From contig CAZRMK010000026.1 in NCBI GenBank assembly GCA_964601165.1, positions 1-21,593 of the forward strand: DNA of 21,593 nt, in the 5' to 3' direction. The DNA comes from Thiosulfativibrio sp964601165 (GTDB taxonomy: Bacteria; Pseudomonadota; Gammaproteobacteria; Thiomicrospirales; Thiomicrospiraceae). The translations under genes and the position numbers were made by a program. Below, piece after piece: positions 15,527-21,593 of the stretch. Numbering within the stretch: position 1 is the stretch's first letter; every line of letters begins with the position of its first letter. Below the pieces are notes generated by a model. The model saw only the letters and a list, made by a program, of their open reading frames with translations, did no database searches and had not been told where the DNA came from.

Positions 15527-16129
15527 TTATAGTTTATCAGAGTGCTTAGTTAGGTATTCAGCTACTCCTTCAGGGGTGTCCTTCATACCTTCATCGCCTT
15601 TATTCCACCCCGCAGGACAAACTTCTCCGTGTTGGTCATGGAATTGTAGTGCTTCAACCATGCGAACCATTTCATCAACGTTACGACCTAGTGGCAGGTC
15701 GTTTACAACTTGATGGCGAACAATCCCGTTGTTGTCGATTAAGAAGGCGCCACGTAAAGCAATATTAGCAGGGTGAACAACGCCGTAAGCCTCCATGATA
15801 GAGCCGCCTAAATCGGCAACAAGTGGGAATTTAACTGCTCCTAAACCACCGTCGTTTACGGGGGTGTTACGCCATGCGTTATGGGTGAACTGAGAATCTA
15901 CAGATATACCAACGACTTCAACTCCTAGTTCTTTAAATTTATCGACACGATGATCAAAAGCTAGGATTTCAGAAGGGCATACAAATGTAAAATCTAAAGG
16001 GTAAAAGAATACTACCGCATATTTACCATCAATATGGTTTTTTAGATTAAAGTCATCTACGATAGTTCCATCGGCTAATACTGCAGCTGCGGTAAAGTCT
16101 GGGGCTGGTTTGGTTACTAATACGGTCAT
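15527..16129 (-). CDS. Typical 2-Cys peroxiredoxin (AhpC/Prx1 type)
   Basis: A thiol peroxidase that reduces hydrogen and organic peroxides. Of 200 residues, the peroxidatic cysteine is Cys51 in FTFVCPSE and the resolving cysteine is Cys171 in EVCPAGW. GGLG (94-97) is present, while the C-terminal YF motif of over-oxidation-sensitive enzymes reads YL (AEYLTKH), so sensitivity is uncertain. AAGGA precedes ATG by about nine bases. No ahpF or reductase gene is next to it. It is divergent from a CBS-domain gene, with a shared AT-rich promoter region. Confidence 0.93.
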   Translation of the reverse strand: MTVLVTKPAPDFTAAAVLADGTIVDDFNLKNHIDGKYAVVFFYPLDFTFVCPSEILAFDHRVDKFKELGVEVVGISVDSQFTHNAWRNTPVNDGGLGAVKFPLVADLGGSIMEAYGVVHPANIALRGAFLIDNNGIVRHQVVNDLPLGRNVDEMVRMVEALQFHDQHGEVCPAGWNKGDEGMKDTPEGVAEYLTKHSDKL

Positions 16130-16231
16130 TTTAGGATTCCTTAATTGCTTTACCTGAAGTCATGTCTTCAAGATTAAGTTCTCTAGGCTTCTTCATGAGA
16201 AGAATGAGTTTAGAGGATTTAGGTGGTATTT

Positions 16232-16258
16232 TTTATAAAAAAATATAGTATAGTGCAA
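16232..16258 (-). promoter_or_regulatory. Possible divergent promoter region (peroxiredoxin / CBS gene)
   Basis: On the minus strand TTGCAC (16253-16258) and TATAAA (16232-16237) are 15 bases apart, a short but possible sigma-70 pair for the peroxiredoxin gene. On the plus strand overlapping TATAGT hexamers (16244-16249 and 16249-16254) could be a -10 for the CBS-domain gene. Neither is strong. Confidence 0.3.
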
Positions 16259-16311
16259 TAAAAGTTAAATTTTATGTAAGTTTCAATGTAATTTTAAAGG
16301 AGGTGGTTAAA

Positions 16312-16956
16312 ATGTTTATTGTTTATTCCCCTGCTGGTCGGAATAGGGTGGGTATGTCCCGTGTTGTTCCTAACCTACGAGTAGACCCTTCTAAAGAAGT
16401 TAATAAGGTAGACAAACCTAACCTTGATCGATTTAAAATGGACGATGAAGAATTTGTTCTGGTTGATAGAAAAAGCCAGCCTTTTAATCCGGCAATTAAA
16501 CAATATGAATCTACCATGTATCCAGTCCAAGGCAAAAAACTTATTGTTAAAGCCAGTGAAATTATGAGCGATAAGGTGATTGTTATCCCAAAAGATATGC
16601 CTATTTCTGAAGCTTGGGAGGTGATGAAATCTAATAATGTTCGTCATTTACCTGTCGTAGAGAATAGCTTGTTAATAGGCTTATGTAGCAGTAGTTCTAT
16701 TTTATTTCGCAGTATCTTGTCAAAAGATGGCAGGCTAGAAAAGATAAAAGATGAGACTGTTGAGCAGGTTATGGAAGATGAGGTTATTACTACTCAAGCA
16801 CATGTAGATATTAGAAAGGTAGCTTATATGATGAGTGAGTACAATTTAGGTTGTTTACCAATCATGTCTGAAGCAGGGAATTTGATTGGTATTGTAACCT
16901 TATCTGATATTGTAAAAAGGCTATCGGAGGAGCCTCCGATAGAACTTTATGTTTAG
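16312..16956 (+). CDS. Two-CBS-domain protein with unrecognised N-terminal region
   Basis: A 214-residue cytoplasmic protein. Residues 1-78 (MFIVYSPAGRNRVGM..., then a DDEEFVLVDRKSQPFNPAIKQYES stretch) match nothing I recognise. Residues about 81-135 and 146-205 are a tandem CBS (Bateman) pair with MSDKVIVIPKDMPISEAWEVM and the second repeat ending IGIVTLSDIVKRL; such pairs commonly bind adenosyl nucleotides. The start at ATG 16312 is fixed by an ideal AAGGAGGT (16297-16304) seven bases upstream; an in-frame GTG at 16303 overlaps that site and is unlikely. No effector domain is attached, so it probably signals to a partner. The 3' end carries a perfect inverted repeat. Confidence 0.8.
   Translation: MFIVYSPAGRNRVGMSRVVPNLRVDPSKEVNKVDKPNLDRFKMDDEEFVLVDRKSQPFNPAIKQYESTMYPVQGKKLIVKASEIMSDKVIVIPKDMPISEAWEVMKSNNVRHLPVVENSLLIGLCSSSSILFRSILSKDGRLEKIKDETVEQVMEDEVITTQAHVDIRKVAYMMSEYNLGCLPIMSEAGNLIGIVTLSDIVKRLSEEPPIELYV
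16921..16942 (+). repeat. Perfect inverted repeat inside the end of the CBS gene
   Basis: CTATCGGAGG (16921-16930) and CCTCCGATAG (16933-16942) are exact complements around AG. They encode RLSEEPPIE near the C-terminus. A folded mRNA stem five codons before the stop could slow ribosomes or protect the 3' end. A weak terminator-like stem, CCTC (16966-16969) with GAGG (16979-16982) and TTTTT, follows. Confidence 0.6.
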
Positions 16957-16985
16957 AGCTTCGTTCCTCTGTGGTATTGAGGTTT

Positions 16986-17915
16986 TTAACCATCTTGATT
17001 TATCTTGCTGATAAGCTCGCTTAATACTGTCTCGTATTCAGCGTTATTAATTTGGCAAGTTCCTGCTGCCATGTGCCCACCACCATTATATTGCAAGCAA
17101 ATTTCACCTACATTGCTGTTTGATCCTCTATCCAATATTGACTTTCCGATGGCAAAAACGGTATTTTGTTTTTTTAATCCCCAGAGAACGTGAATTGAAA
17201 TATTGGTCTCTGGAAAGAGGGCATAAATCATAAAGCGATTGGTCGGGTGAATAATTTCTTCATTTCTTAAATCTAAAACCACTAGGTTATCATGAACTGT
17301 TGAGCAACGTTTTATCTGCTGTTTAGCACGCTCTTCATGATCAAAATAAAGACCTACACGCTCTTTAACATCAGGCAGGTCAATTATTTCTTCAATACTA
17401 TGGTTATGACAGTAATCTATAAGCTCCATCATTAGCTGATAGTTAGATATTCTAAACTCTCTAAAACGACCTAACCCAGTCCGTGCATCCATTAAAAAGT
17501 TAAGCAGAGGCCAGTCAGCTGGGTTTAGTATTTCATCATGACTAAATTGTGCAGCATCACCTTTATCTACCGCATCCATTAAATCATCAGCAATGTTAGG
17601 AAAAGTTTCTTTACCACCATAGTAATCATAAACAACCCGTGCGGCAGAAGGTGCGTTAGGGTCTATAATGTGATTATCAGTTTTTTCATTACGGACACTT
17701 TCGCTTAAGTGGTGGTCAAAGGCAAGGTGACAATTAGCTACGTAAGGTAAGTTGGTTGTGATGTCATTTGCTGTAATTTCAATCTTTTGATCTTGCATGT
17801 CCTTGGGGTGAACAAATAAAATGTCGTCAATTAAATCAAGGTCTTTTAATAATACTGCACAAACTAACCCATCAAAATCACTGCGAGTAACCAGTCTAAA
17901 TTTTTGTTCTTTCAT
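16986..17915 (-). CDS. DHH-family phosphoesterase
   Basis: A 309-residue protein of the DHH/DHHA1 superfamily, which includes exopolyphosphatases, nanoRNases and c-di-nucleotide phosphodiesterases. Metal-binding motifs are SDFDG (Asp13, Asp15) and the signature FDHH (Asp67-His68-His69). Near the C-terminus is GGGHMAAGTCQI, the DHHA1 substrate-binding glycine motif. The substrate cannot be read from sequence; the group is often annotated exopolyphosphatase-like. AAGGAAAA precedes ATG. It is 26 bases downstream of fumC and probably in the same transcript. Confidence 0.85.
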   Translation of the reverse strand: MKEQKFRLVTRSDFDGLVCAVLLKDLDLIDDILFVHPKDMQDQKIEITANDITTNLPYVANCHLAFDHHLSESVRNEKTDNHIIDPNAPSAARVVYDYYGGKETFPNIADDLMDAVDKGDAAQFSHDEILNPADWPLLNFLMDARTGLGRFREFRISNYQLMMELIDYCHNHSIEEIIDLPDVKERVGLYFDHEERAKQQIKRCSTVHDNLVVLDLRNEEIIHPTNRFMIYALFPETNISIHVLWGLKKQNTVFAIGKSILDRGSNSNVGEICLQYNGGGHMAAGTCQINNAEYETVLSELISKINQDG

Positions 17916-17941
17916 ATTATTTTCCTTTCCACTTGATGATT

Positions 17942-19345
17942 TTATATTTTAGGGTTTCCACCTTGTGTTAGCAAGCTTGGATTTAAATATTGTTTCAATG
18001 TTTCCTCATCTAAATCAGTCATTTCTTTGGCTATACTTAAAACAGGCCTTCCCGTTTTATAAGCTTCTTTAGCAATAGCGGCACCTTTTTCATAGCCAAC
18101 TATGGTATTAAGCGCCGTCACTAAAATGGGGTTTATATCTAATACCTTCTGTATATTATCATAGTTAATGGTGAAACTTTCGATGGCTTGTTCGGCCAGT
18201 TGAATAGAGGCATTAGCAGCAATTTCAAGGCTTTGTAATAAGTTAGTTGCAATCATGGGTAACATGACATTAAGTTGGAAGTTACCAGACTGCCCGCCTA
18301 TGGTAATAGCGGTATGGTTACCCATTATTTGAGCGGCAACCATGCAAACCGCTTCGGGAATAACTGGGTTTACTTTGCCTGGCATAATCGAACTTCCTGG
18401 TTGTAACGATTTTAGTTTAATTTCTCCCAAGCCAGCAAGAGGTCCAGAATTCATCCAGCGTAAGTCGTTTGCTATTTTCATTAAACTAGTTGCTAGTACA
18501 TTAAGTTGTCCGCTTAATTCTACTGCAGTATCTTGTGAGCTTAAACCAACGTAAAAATTCTCCATAGGTTTAAATGTCAGAGAAGTTGTATCGGAAAGAT
18601 GCCCACTTACTAATCTTGCAAATCTTGGATCAGCATTGATACCTGTACCAACCGCTGTTCCTCCTTGAGGTAATCTATGAAGTCTTTTTTGAGTATCTTT
18701 AAGTCGTTCGATATTATCTTGAATTTGACAGCGCCAGCCTGAGAGTTCTTGACTCATTTTGATAGGAGTAGCGTCCATTAAATGGGTGCGACCCGTTTTA
18801 ACAACTTCACCAAGAGCATCTTCTTTATCTTGAATAGTTTGCACAAGATTAGTTAATGCAGGTAAAAGCTGCTGTTCTAGGGCAATAGCCGCGGCAACAT
18901 GAATGGCAGTTGGAATGACATCGTTGGAGCTTTGGCTCATGTTAACATCATCATTGGGGTGAATGTTTTCGCCTGTAAGTTGTTTGGCGAGGGATGCAAT
19001 CACTTCATTGGCATTCATGTTAGAGCTGGTTCCTGACCCTGTTTGAAAAACATCTACAGGAAAGTGCTCTAGGTAGTTGCCTTGAATAATTTCTTTTGCA
19101 GCTGTCTGAATAGCATGTGCTTTTACTTCAGATAACAAGCCCAGCTTTAAGTTGCTGTTAGAGCAGGCAAACTTAACATGGCATAAAGCTTGAATAAAGC
19201 TCTGTGGTAATGGAGAGTGGCTAATTGGAAAATTATTAATGGCTCGTTGGGTTTGTGCGCCATAAAGAGCGTTTTTTGGCATGTGTAGTTCGCCCATACT
19301 GTCTTTTACGATACGAAACTTTTGGTTTGTCATAAGGCTTGTCAT
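17942..19345 (-). CDS. fumC: Class II fumarate hydratase (fumarase C)
   Basis: Catalyses reversible hydration of fumarate to L-malate in the TCA cycle; the class II enzyme is iron-free and oxygen-stable. From ATG 19345 it has 467 residues, the same as E. coli FumC. GSGTSSNMNANEV, the THLMDATP segment and the superfamily signature GSSIMPGKVNP are all present. A second ATG at 19333 (MTNQKFRIV) is equally reasonable; an open extension to 19405 overlaps the upstream gene and is not used. Neither start has a strong ribosome site. It follows the FlhB-like gene by 10 bases, so translation may be coupled. Confidence 0.94.
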   Translation of the reverse strand: MTSLMTNQKFRIVKDSMGELHMPKNALYGAQTQRAINNFPISHSPLPQSFIQALCHVKFACSNSNLKLGLLSEVKAHAIQTAAKEIIQGNYLEHFPVDVFQTGSGTSSNMNANEVIASLAKQLTGENIHPNDDVNMSQSSNDVIPTAIHVAAAIALEQQLLPALTNLVQTIQDKEDALGEVVKTGRTHLMDATPIKMSQELSGWRCQIQDNIERLKDTQKRLHRLPQGGTAVGTGINADPRFARLVSGHLSDTTSLTFKPMENFYVGLSSQDTAVELSGQLNVLATSLMKIANDLRWMNSGPLAGLGEIKLKSLQPGSSIMPGKVNPVIPEAVCMVAAQIMGNHTAITIGGQSGNFQLNVMLPMIATNLLQSLEIAANASIQLAEQAIESFTINYDNIQKVLDINPILVTALNTIVGYEKGAAIAKEAYKTGRPVLSIAKEMTDLDEETLKQYLNPSLLTQGGNPKI

Positions 19346-19355
19346 AAGGTTTTTC

Positions 19356-19655
19356 TTAAAGTTGTTTTCGGTTTGGTATTTCTTTCTCGGAAAGTTGATA
19401 GGCAAAAATTAGAACTTGAGCAATAGCTTCATAAAGTATTTCTGGTATTTGACTATCTATTTCCACTTGGCTAAGTAATTCAACAAGATGTTTGTCTGAC
19501 TGGAGTGGAATGTTGTGTTCTAAAGCGATTCGTATGATTTGTTCAGCAACTAATCCATAGCCCTTAGCGGTTACTTTAGGTGCTGACATATTTGTTTGAT
19601 CATATTGCAATGATATGGCAATGCACTGATCAAGAGTGATGGTTTCTTTAGTCAT
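19356..19655 (-). CDS. FlhB C-terminal-domain-like protein (export-switch family, no membrane part)
   Basis: A 99-residue protein matching only the cytoplasmic domain of FlhB/YscU: an ISLQYDQ strand, APKVTAKGYGLVAEQIIRIA, NIPLQSDKHLVELL, then IDSQIPEILYEAIAQVLIFAYQL. The four membrane helices are absent, and the autocleaved Asn-Pro-Thr-His motif expected just before the first strand is missing. Stand-alone proteins of this kind occur in many gammaproteobacteria, often beside an orphan FliK-like gene; here the candidate partner is at 12767-13786. It lies between a STAS gene and fumC. The ribosome site before ATG is poor, so it may depend on upstream translation. Confidence 0.85.
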   Translation of the reverse strand: MTKETITLDQCIAISLQYDQTNMSAPKVTAKGYGLVAEQIIRIALEHNIPLQSDKHLVELLSQVEIDSQIPEILYEAIAQVLIFAYQLSEKEIPNRKQL

Positions 19656-19682
19656 AAACAGAGTTTTTTATGGCAGGTGATC

Positions 19683-19961
19683 TTAAGTTAATTGCAGTTT
19701 TTTATCTAGTCCAATTTGACGCGCAGCAGTCATTAATGTTTCTGTAGGATTTTCCCAGTGGATAGTTTTTCCCGCTGAAACGGCAGATTTAATTAAAATA
19801 AGCAGAACTTGTAACCCTGATGTGTCAATTGACTCGATTTTATCGGCGTTTATTTTTAGAATTTTTGTATCTGATAAAAAAGAGAATTTTAAGTCGCCAT
19901 ACAGTGCTTCAATATGGTGAATGGTTAATCTTTCAGGTAAGTCTATTGTCATTTCATTCAT
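19683..19961 (-). CDS. STAS-domain protein (anti-sigma-factor-antagonist type)
   Basis: A 92-residue single-domain protein. The core IESIDTSGLQVLLILIKSA contains the phosphorylatable Ser48 of SpoIIAA-like STAS domains, flanked by the usual strand ILKINADK and a following helix. Starting at ATG 19961 (MNEMTIDLPERL) is supported by AAGGGG nine bases upstream; the open frame to 20042 overlaps cheY and is a shadow. A STAS protein next to CheY is common in gammaproteobacterial chemotaxis clusters, but its precise role is unclear. Confidence 0.82.
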   Translation of the reverse strand: MNEMTIDLPERLTIHHIEALYGDLKFSFLSDTKILKINADKIESIDTSGLQVLLILIKSAVSAGKTIHWENPTETLMTAARQIGLDKKLQLT

Positions 19962-19986
19962 GATTGTAACCCCTTTTTTAGATAGT

Positions 19987-20346
19987 TTAGAGTACTCTTG
20001 TAATAACAGAAAGGAGCTTTTCTGGACTAAAAGGTTTAACAATCCAACCTGTTGCCCCTGCTTGCTTGCCTTTTGCTTTCATATCACCCGAAGACTCAGT
20101 CGTTAAGCACAAAATAGGGGTGAATTTAAAACTTGGCATAGCTCTTAATGCGGTAACTAGTTCAATGCCGTTCATGTTTGGCATGTTGATATCAGTTACC
20201 ACTAGATCAAAATTTTCTTTTTTTGCTATTGCTAAGGCGATGACACCATCCTCCGCATCAGTAACATCGTGACCAGCGGATTTTAGTGACATGCTAACCA
20301 TTTGGCGCATTGATTTAGAATCATCTACTGCAAGAATCTTTGCCAT
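19987..20346 (-). CDS. cheY: CheY-like single-domain response regulator
   Basis: A 119-residue receiver with no output domain. Asp8 and Asp9 (AVDDS), phospho-acceptor Asp52 (VVTDINMPNMNG), Thr82/Thr83 (LTTESSG) and Lys104 (VKPFSP) form the full active site. As a phosphorylated CheY it would bind the flagellar switch, or another target if this is a STAS-associated variant. It is 25 bases upstream of the STAS gene. The WIVKPFSPEKL end is typical of CheYs next to STAS and CheA genes. CheA is not in this window. Confidence 0.88.
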   Translation of the reverse strand: MAKILAVDDSKSMRQMVSMSLKSAGHDVTDAEDGVIALAIAKKENFDLVVTDINMPNMNGIELVTALRAMPSFKFTPILCLTTESSGDMKAKGKQAGATGWIVKPFSPEKLLSVITRVL

Positions 20347-20390
20347 TGTTTAAATCTCTTTTTGGTAATGAAAATAGGTCTTTGCATATA

Positions 20391-20447
20391 ACCTAAATCC
20401 TGCAAGTGCTTACACTATATATGCACAATCACTTGCAGGATTTAGGT
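20391..20447. repeat. Palindrome of the CCTAAATCCTGCAA family between cheY and cheW
   Basis: ACCTAAATCCTGCAAGTG (20391-20408) and CACTTGCAGGATTTAGGT (20430-20447) are exact complements over 18 bp with a 21-base loop. The outer 14 bases are identical to those of the 2830-2895 palindrome, while the loop is different. It lies upstream of cheY on the minus strand. Confidence 0.85.
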
Positions 20448-20597
20448 ATAAATAAAGTTAAAAGCTTGGCTGAAAAGGCACTAATTTAATCATGGCAAAT
20501 TTGGTCGTTTACTACTTGGTTTGCTCTATTTATAAAAGAGTATTTTACTTTTTATCCATACTTCACTGGTTATTATACGAAGCCATCTTAGGTTTTA

Positions 20598-20617
20598 TTT
20601 AATAATACAAAGGTCTC
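20598..20617. mobile_element. Divergent MITE end (fourth copy, decayed)
   Basis: TTTAATAATACAAAGGTCTC matches the right terminal repeat of MITE copies 2 and 3 at 18 of 20 positions. A possible matching left end is at about 20376-20387 (TCTTTGCATA), which would make a 240-bp element with the palindrome at 20391-20447 inside it, but the left match is poor and no TA duplication is clear. The intervening sequence 20448-20597 has no gene and no resemblance to the MITE interior. Confidence 0.5.
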
Positions 20618-20626
20618 ATTGTATCG

Positions 20627-21145
20627 TTATTCGACATTTGCTAGTGATTTTTTGATCTCATTTAAGATGCCGTTGTTAATTAACTGATCAACATTTAGCA
20701 CTACGACCATTTTGTCTCCAATAGTTGCAAGTCCTCTAACATATTCTGTATGGATAGCTCCGCTGATGTCCGGGGCTGATTGTAGAGAGTCAATTGTTAT
20801 TCCATGGACATCGGAAACACCGTCAACGACTGTGCCAATAATTTTTTCGGAAAAAGAATCATCATGAGCTTTTAGAATAACGACAACAGTTCTGTCATCA
20901 TAAGTAATATTTTCTAATCCAAATCTGATACGTAAGTCAACGATGGGTACTACCGCACCACGCAGGTTAATAACACCCATGACATAGTCTGGTGAATTTG
21001 GTATGGATGCGGTTTTTTCCCAGCCTTTTATTTCTTGTACTCGAAGAATATCAACACCATATTCCTCTTTTCCCAAGATAAAGCTTAAAATTTGATCATC
21101 ATCAGCCTCTGCTTGATCTTTGACTGCGACTAGACTTGTACTCAT
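20627..21145 (-). CDS. cheW: Chemotaxis coupling protein CheW
   Basis: A 172-residue adaptor linking receptors to CheA. The core FILGKEEYGVDILRVQEIKGW, GVINLRGAVVPIVDLRIRFGL and the later VDGVSDVHGI strand are standard for CheW, with no receiver domain, so it is not CheV. GAGG precedes ATG by eight bases. It is separated from cheY by 280 bp of repeat-derived sequence, so the two may be transcribed apart. Immediately upstream lies an insertion-sequence fragment. Confidence 0.93.
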   Translation of the reverse strand: MSTSLVAVKDQAEADDDQILSFILGKEEYGVDILRVQEIKGWEKTASIPNSPDYVMGVINLRGAVVPIVDLRIRFGLENITYDDRTVVVILKAHDDSFSEKIIGTVVDGVSDVHGITIDSLQSAPDISGAIHTEYVRGLATIGDKMVVVLNVDQLINNGILNEIKKSLANVE

Positions 21146-21261
21146 TTTTTAGCCTCTATAGCGATTAATCCAAGTGGATGTGATTAAGTTAACCTATTCG
21201 TATTAAAAGGTCTAGAAAAACTTCATATTTGATCAAGATTCACTAAAAATTACAAATCTGA

Positions 21262-21593
21262 ATTTACAGAACAAACTTTACACTACCCCAGAAACAAGAG
21301 CTAAATTTGCAAAGCTTGCTGAAGGACAATGAAAACCTCAATACGGTTTATCTGCTCAAAGAACAGCTACAGAGCATTTGGAATCAACCAAGTTATGAAG
21401 AGATGCATGCAGCGTTGGAAACATGGTGTATAACGGCAGAGCAGACCAATATGACTTATTTAAAAAGTTTTGCAAAATCGTTACGAAATCATCAAGTGGG
21501 GATTTGTAATTATGCAAAACATAAGCTAACCAGTGCTCGTATTGAGGCAGGTAATGTTGTCATTGGTATGATTCGAAAAAGAGCTCGTGGTAT
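21262..21593 (+). pseudogene. ISL3-type transposase, 5'-truncated, running off the window
   Basis: An open frame from just after a stop at 21259-21261 to the end of the window gives NFTLPQKQELNLQSLLKDNENLNTVYLLKEQL..., then ETWCITAEQTNMTYLKSFAKSLRNHQVGICNYAKHKLTSARIEAG and IGMIRKRARG. This is the C-terminal part of an ISL3-family DDE transposase (the LTSARIEAGN-x-x-I region). The preceding about 300 residues are absent, with no start codon or ribosome site, so it is a remnant. Whether the 3' end is intact lies beyond the window. Confidence 0.85.

Overview
The window is AT-rich DNA (roughly two-thirds A+T by eye) from a motile, rod-type gammaproteobacterium. The evidence is the gene set: DbpA, DUF3010, the miaB-phoH(ybeZ)-ybeY-corC(ybeX)-lnt block, IspA, 2-Cys peroxiredoxin, class II fumarase and a set of chemotaxis and flagellar accessory proteins. 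The style suggests a free-living Thiotrichales-like lineage (for example the Thiomicrospira group), but that placement is inference only. No rRNA, tRNA or CRISPR array was seen.

Layout. (1) 176-589: a small DUF1451/YbeL-like gene, convergent with a minus-strand dbpA-DUF3010 pair (664-2495). (2) 2496-3555: an accessory strip holding a 163-bp MITE, a perfect 28-bp palindrome, a small ribbon-helix-helix gene, a long imperfect inverted repeat, a 38-residue Lys-rich ORF and a bidirectional terminator. (3) 3552-9207, minus strand: miaB, phoH, ybeY, corC and lnt, the conserved RNA-modification/ribosome-maturation/envelope block. A second MITE sits between ybeY and corC. (4) 9288-12639, minus strand: cheR, cheB and a sensor-less membrane methyl-accepting protein. 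Divergent from these is a FliK-like gene whose last codons and stop lie in a third MITE (13772-13888). (5) 13989-14540: a decayed IS3-type insertion sequence. (6) 14563-16956: ispA and an AhpC-type peroxiredoxin (minus), and a two-CBS-domain protein (plus). (7) 16986-21145, minus strand: cheW, then cheY-STAS-FlhB-like-fumC and a DHH phosphoesterase. (8) 21262 to the end: a 5'-truncated ISL3-type transposase running out of the window.

How the genes work together. CheR, CheB, the MCP, CheW and CheY cover receptor methylation, demethylation, receptor coupling and the response regulator; CheA is not in the window. The FliK-like and FlhB-C-terminal-like proteins are orphan versions of the partners that control hook length and the export switch. 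The region is heavily seeded with non-coding repeats. There are at least three families: a TA-flanked palindromic MITE (three clear copies and one divergent end), a CCTAAATCCTGCAA palindrome, and a CTGAATCCGTGACTTC inverted repeat. They lie in operon gaps and gene ends and are the least explained content of the window.
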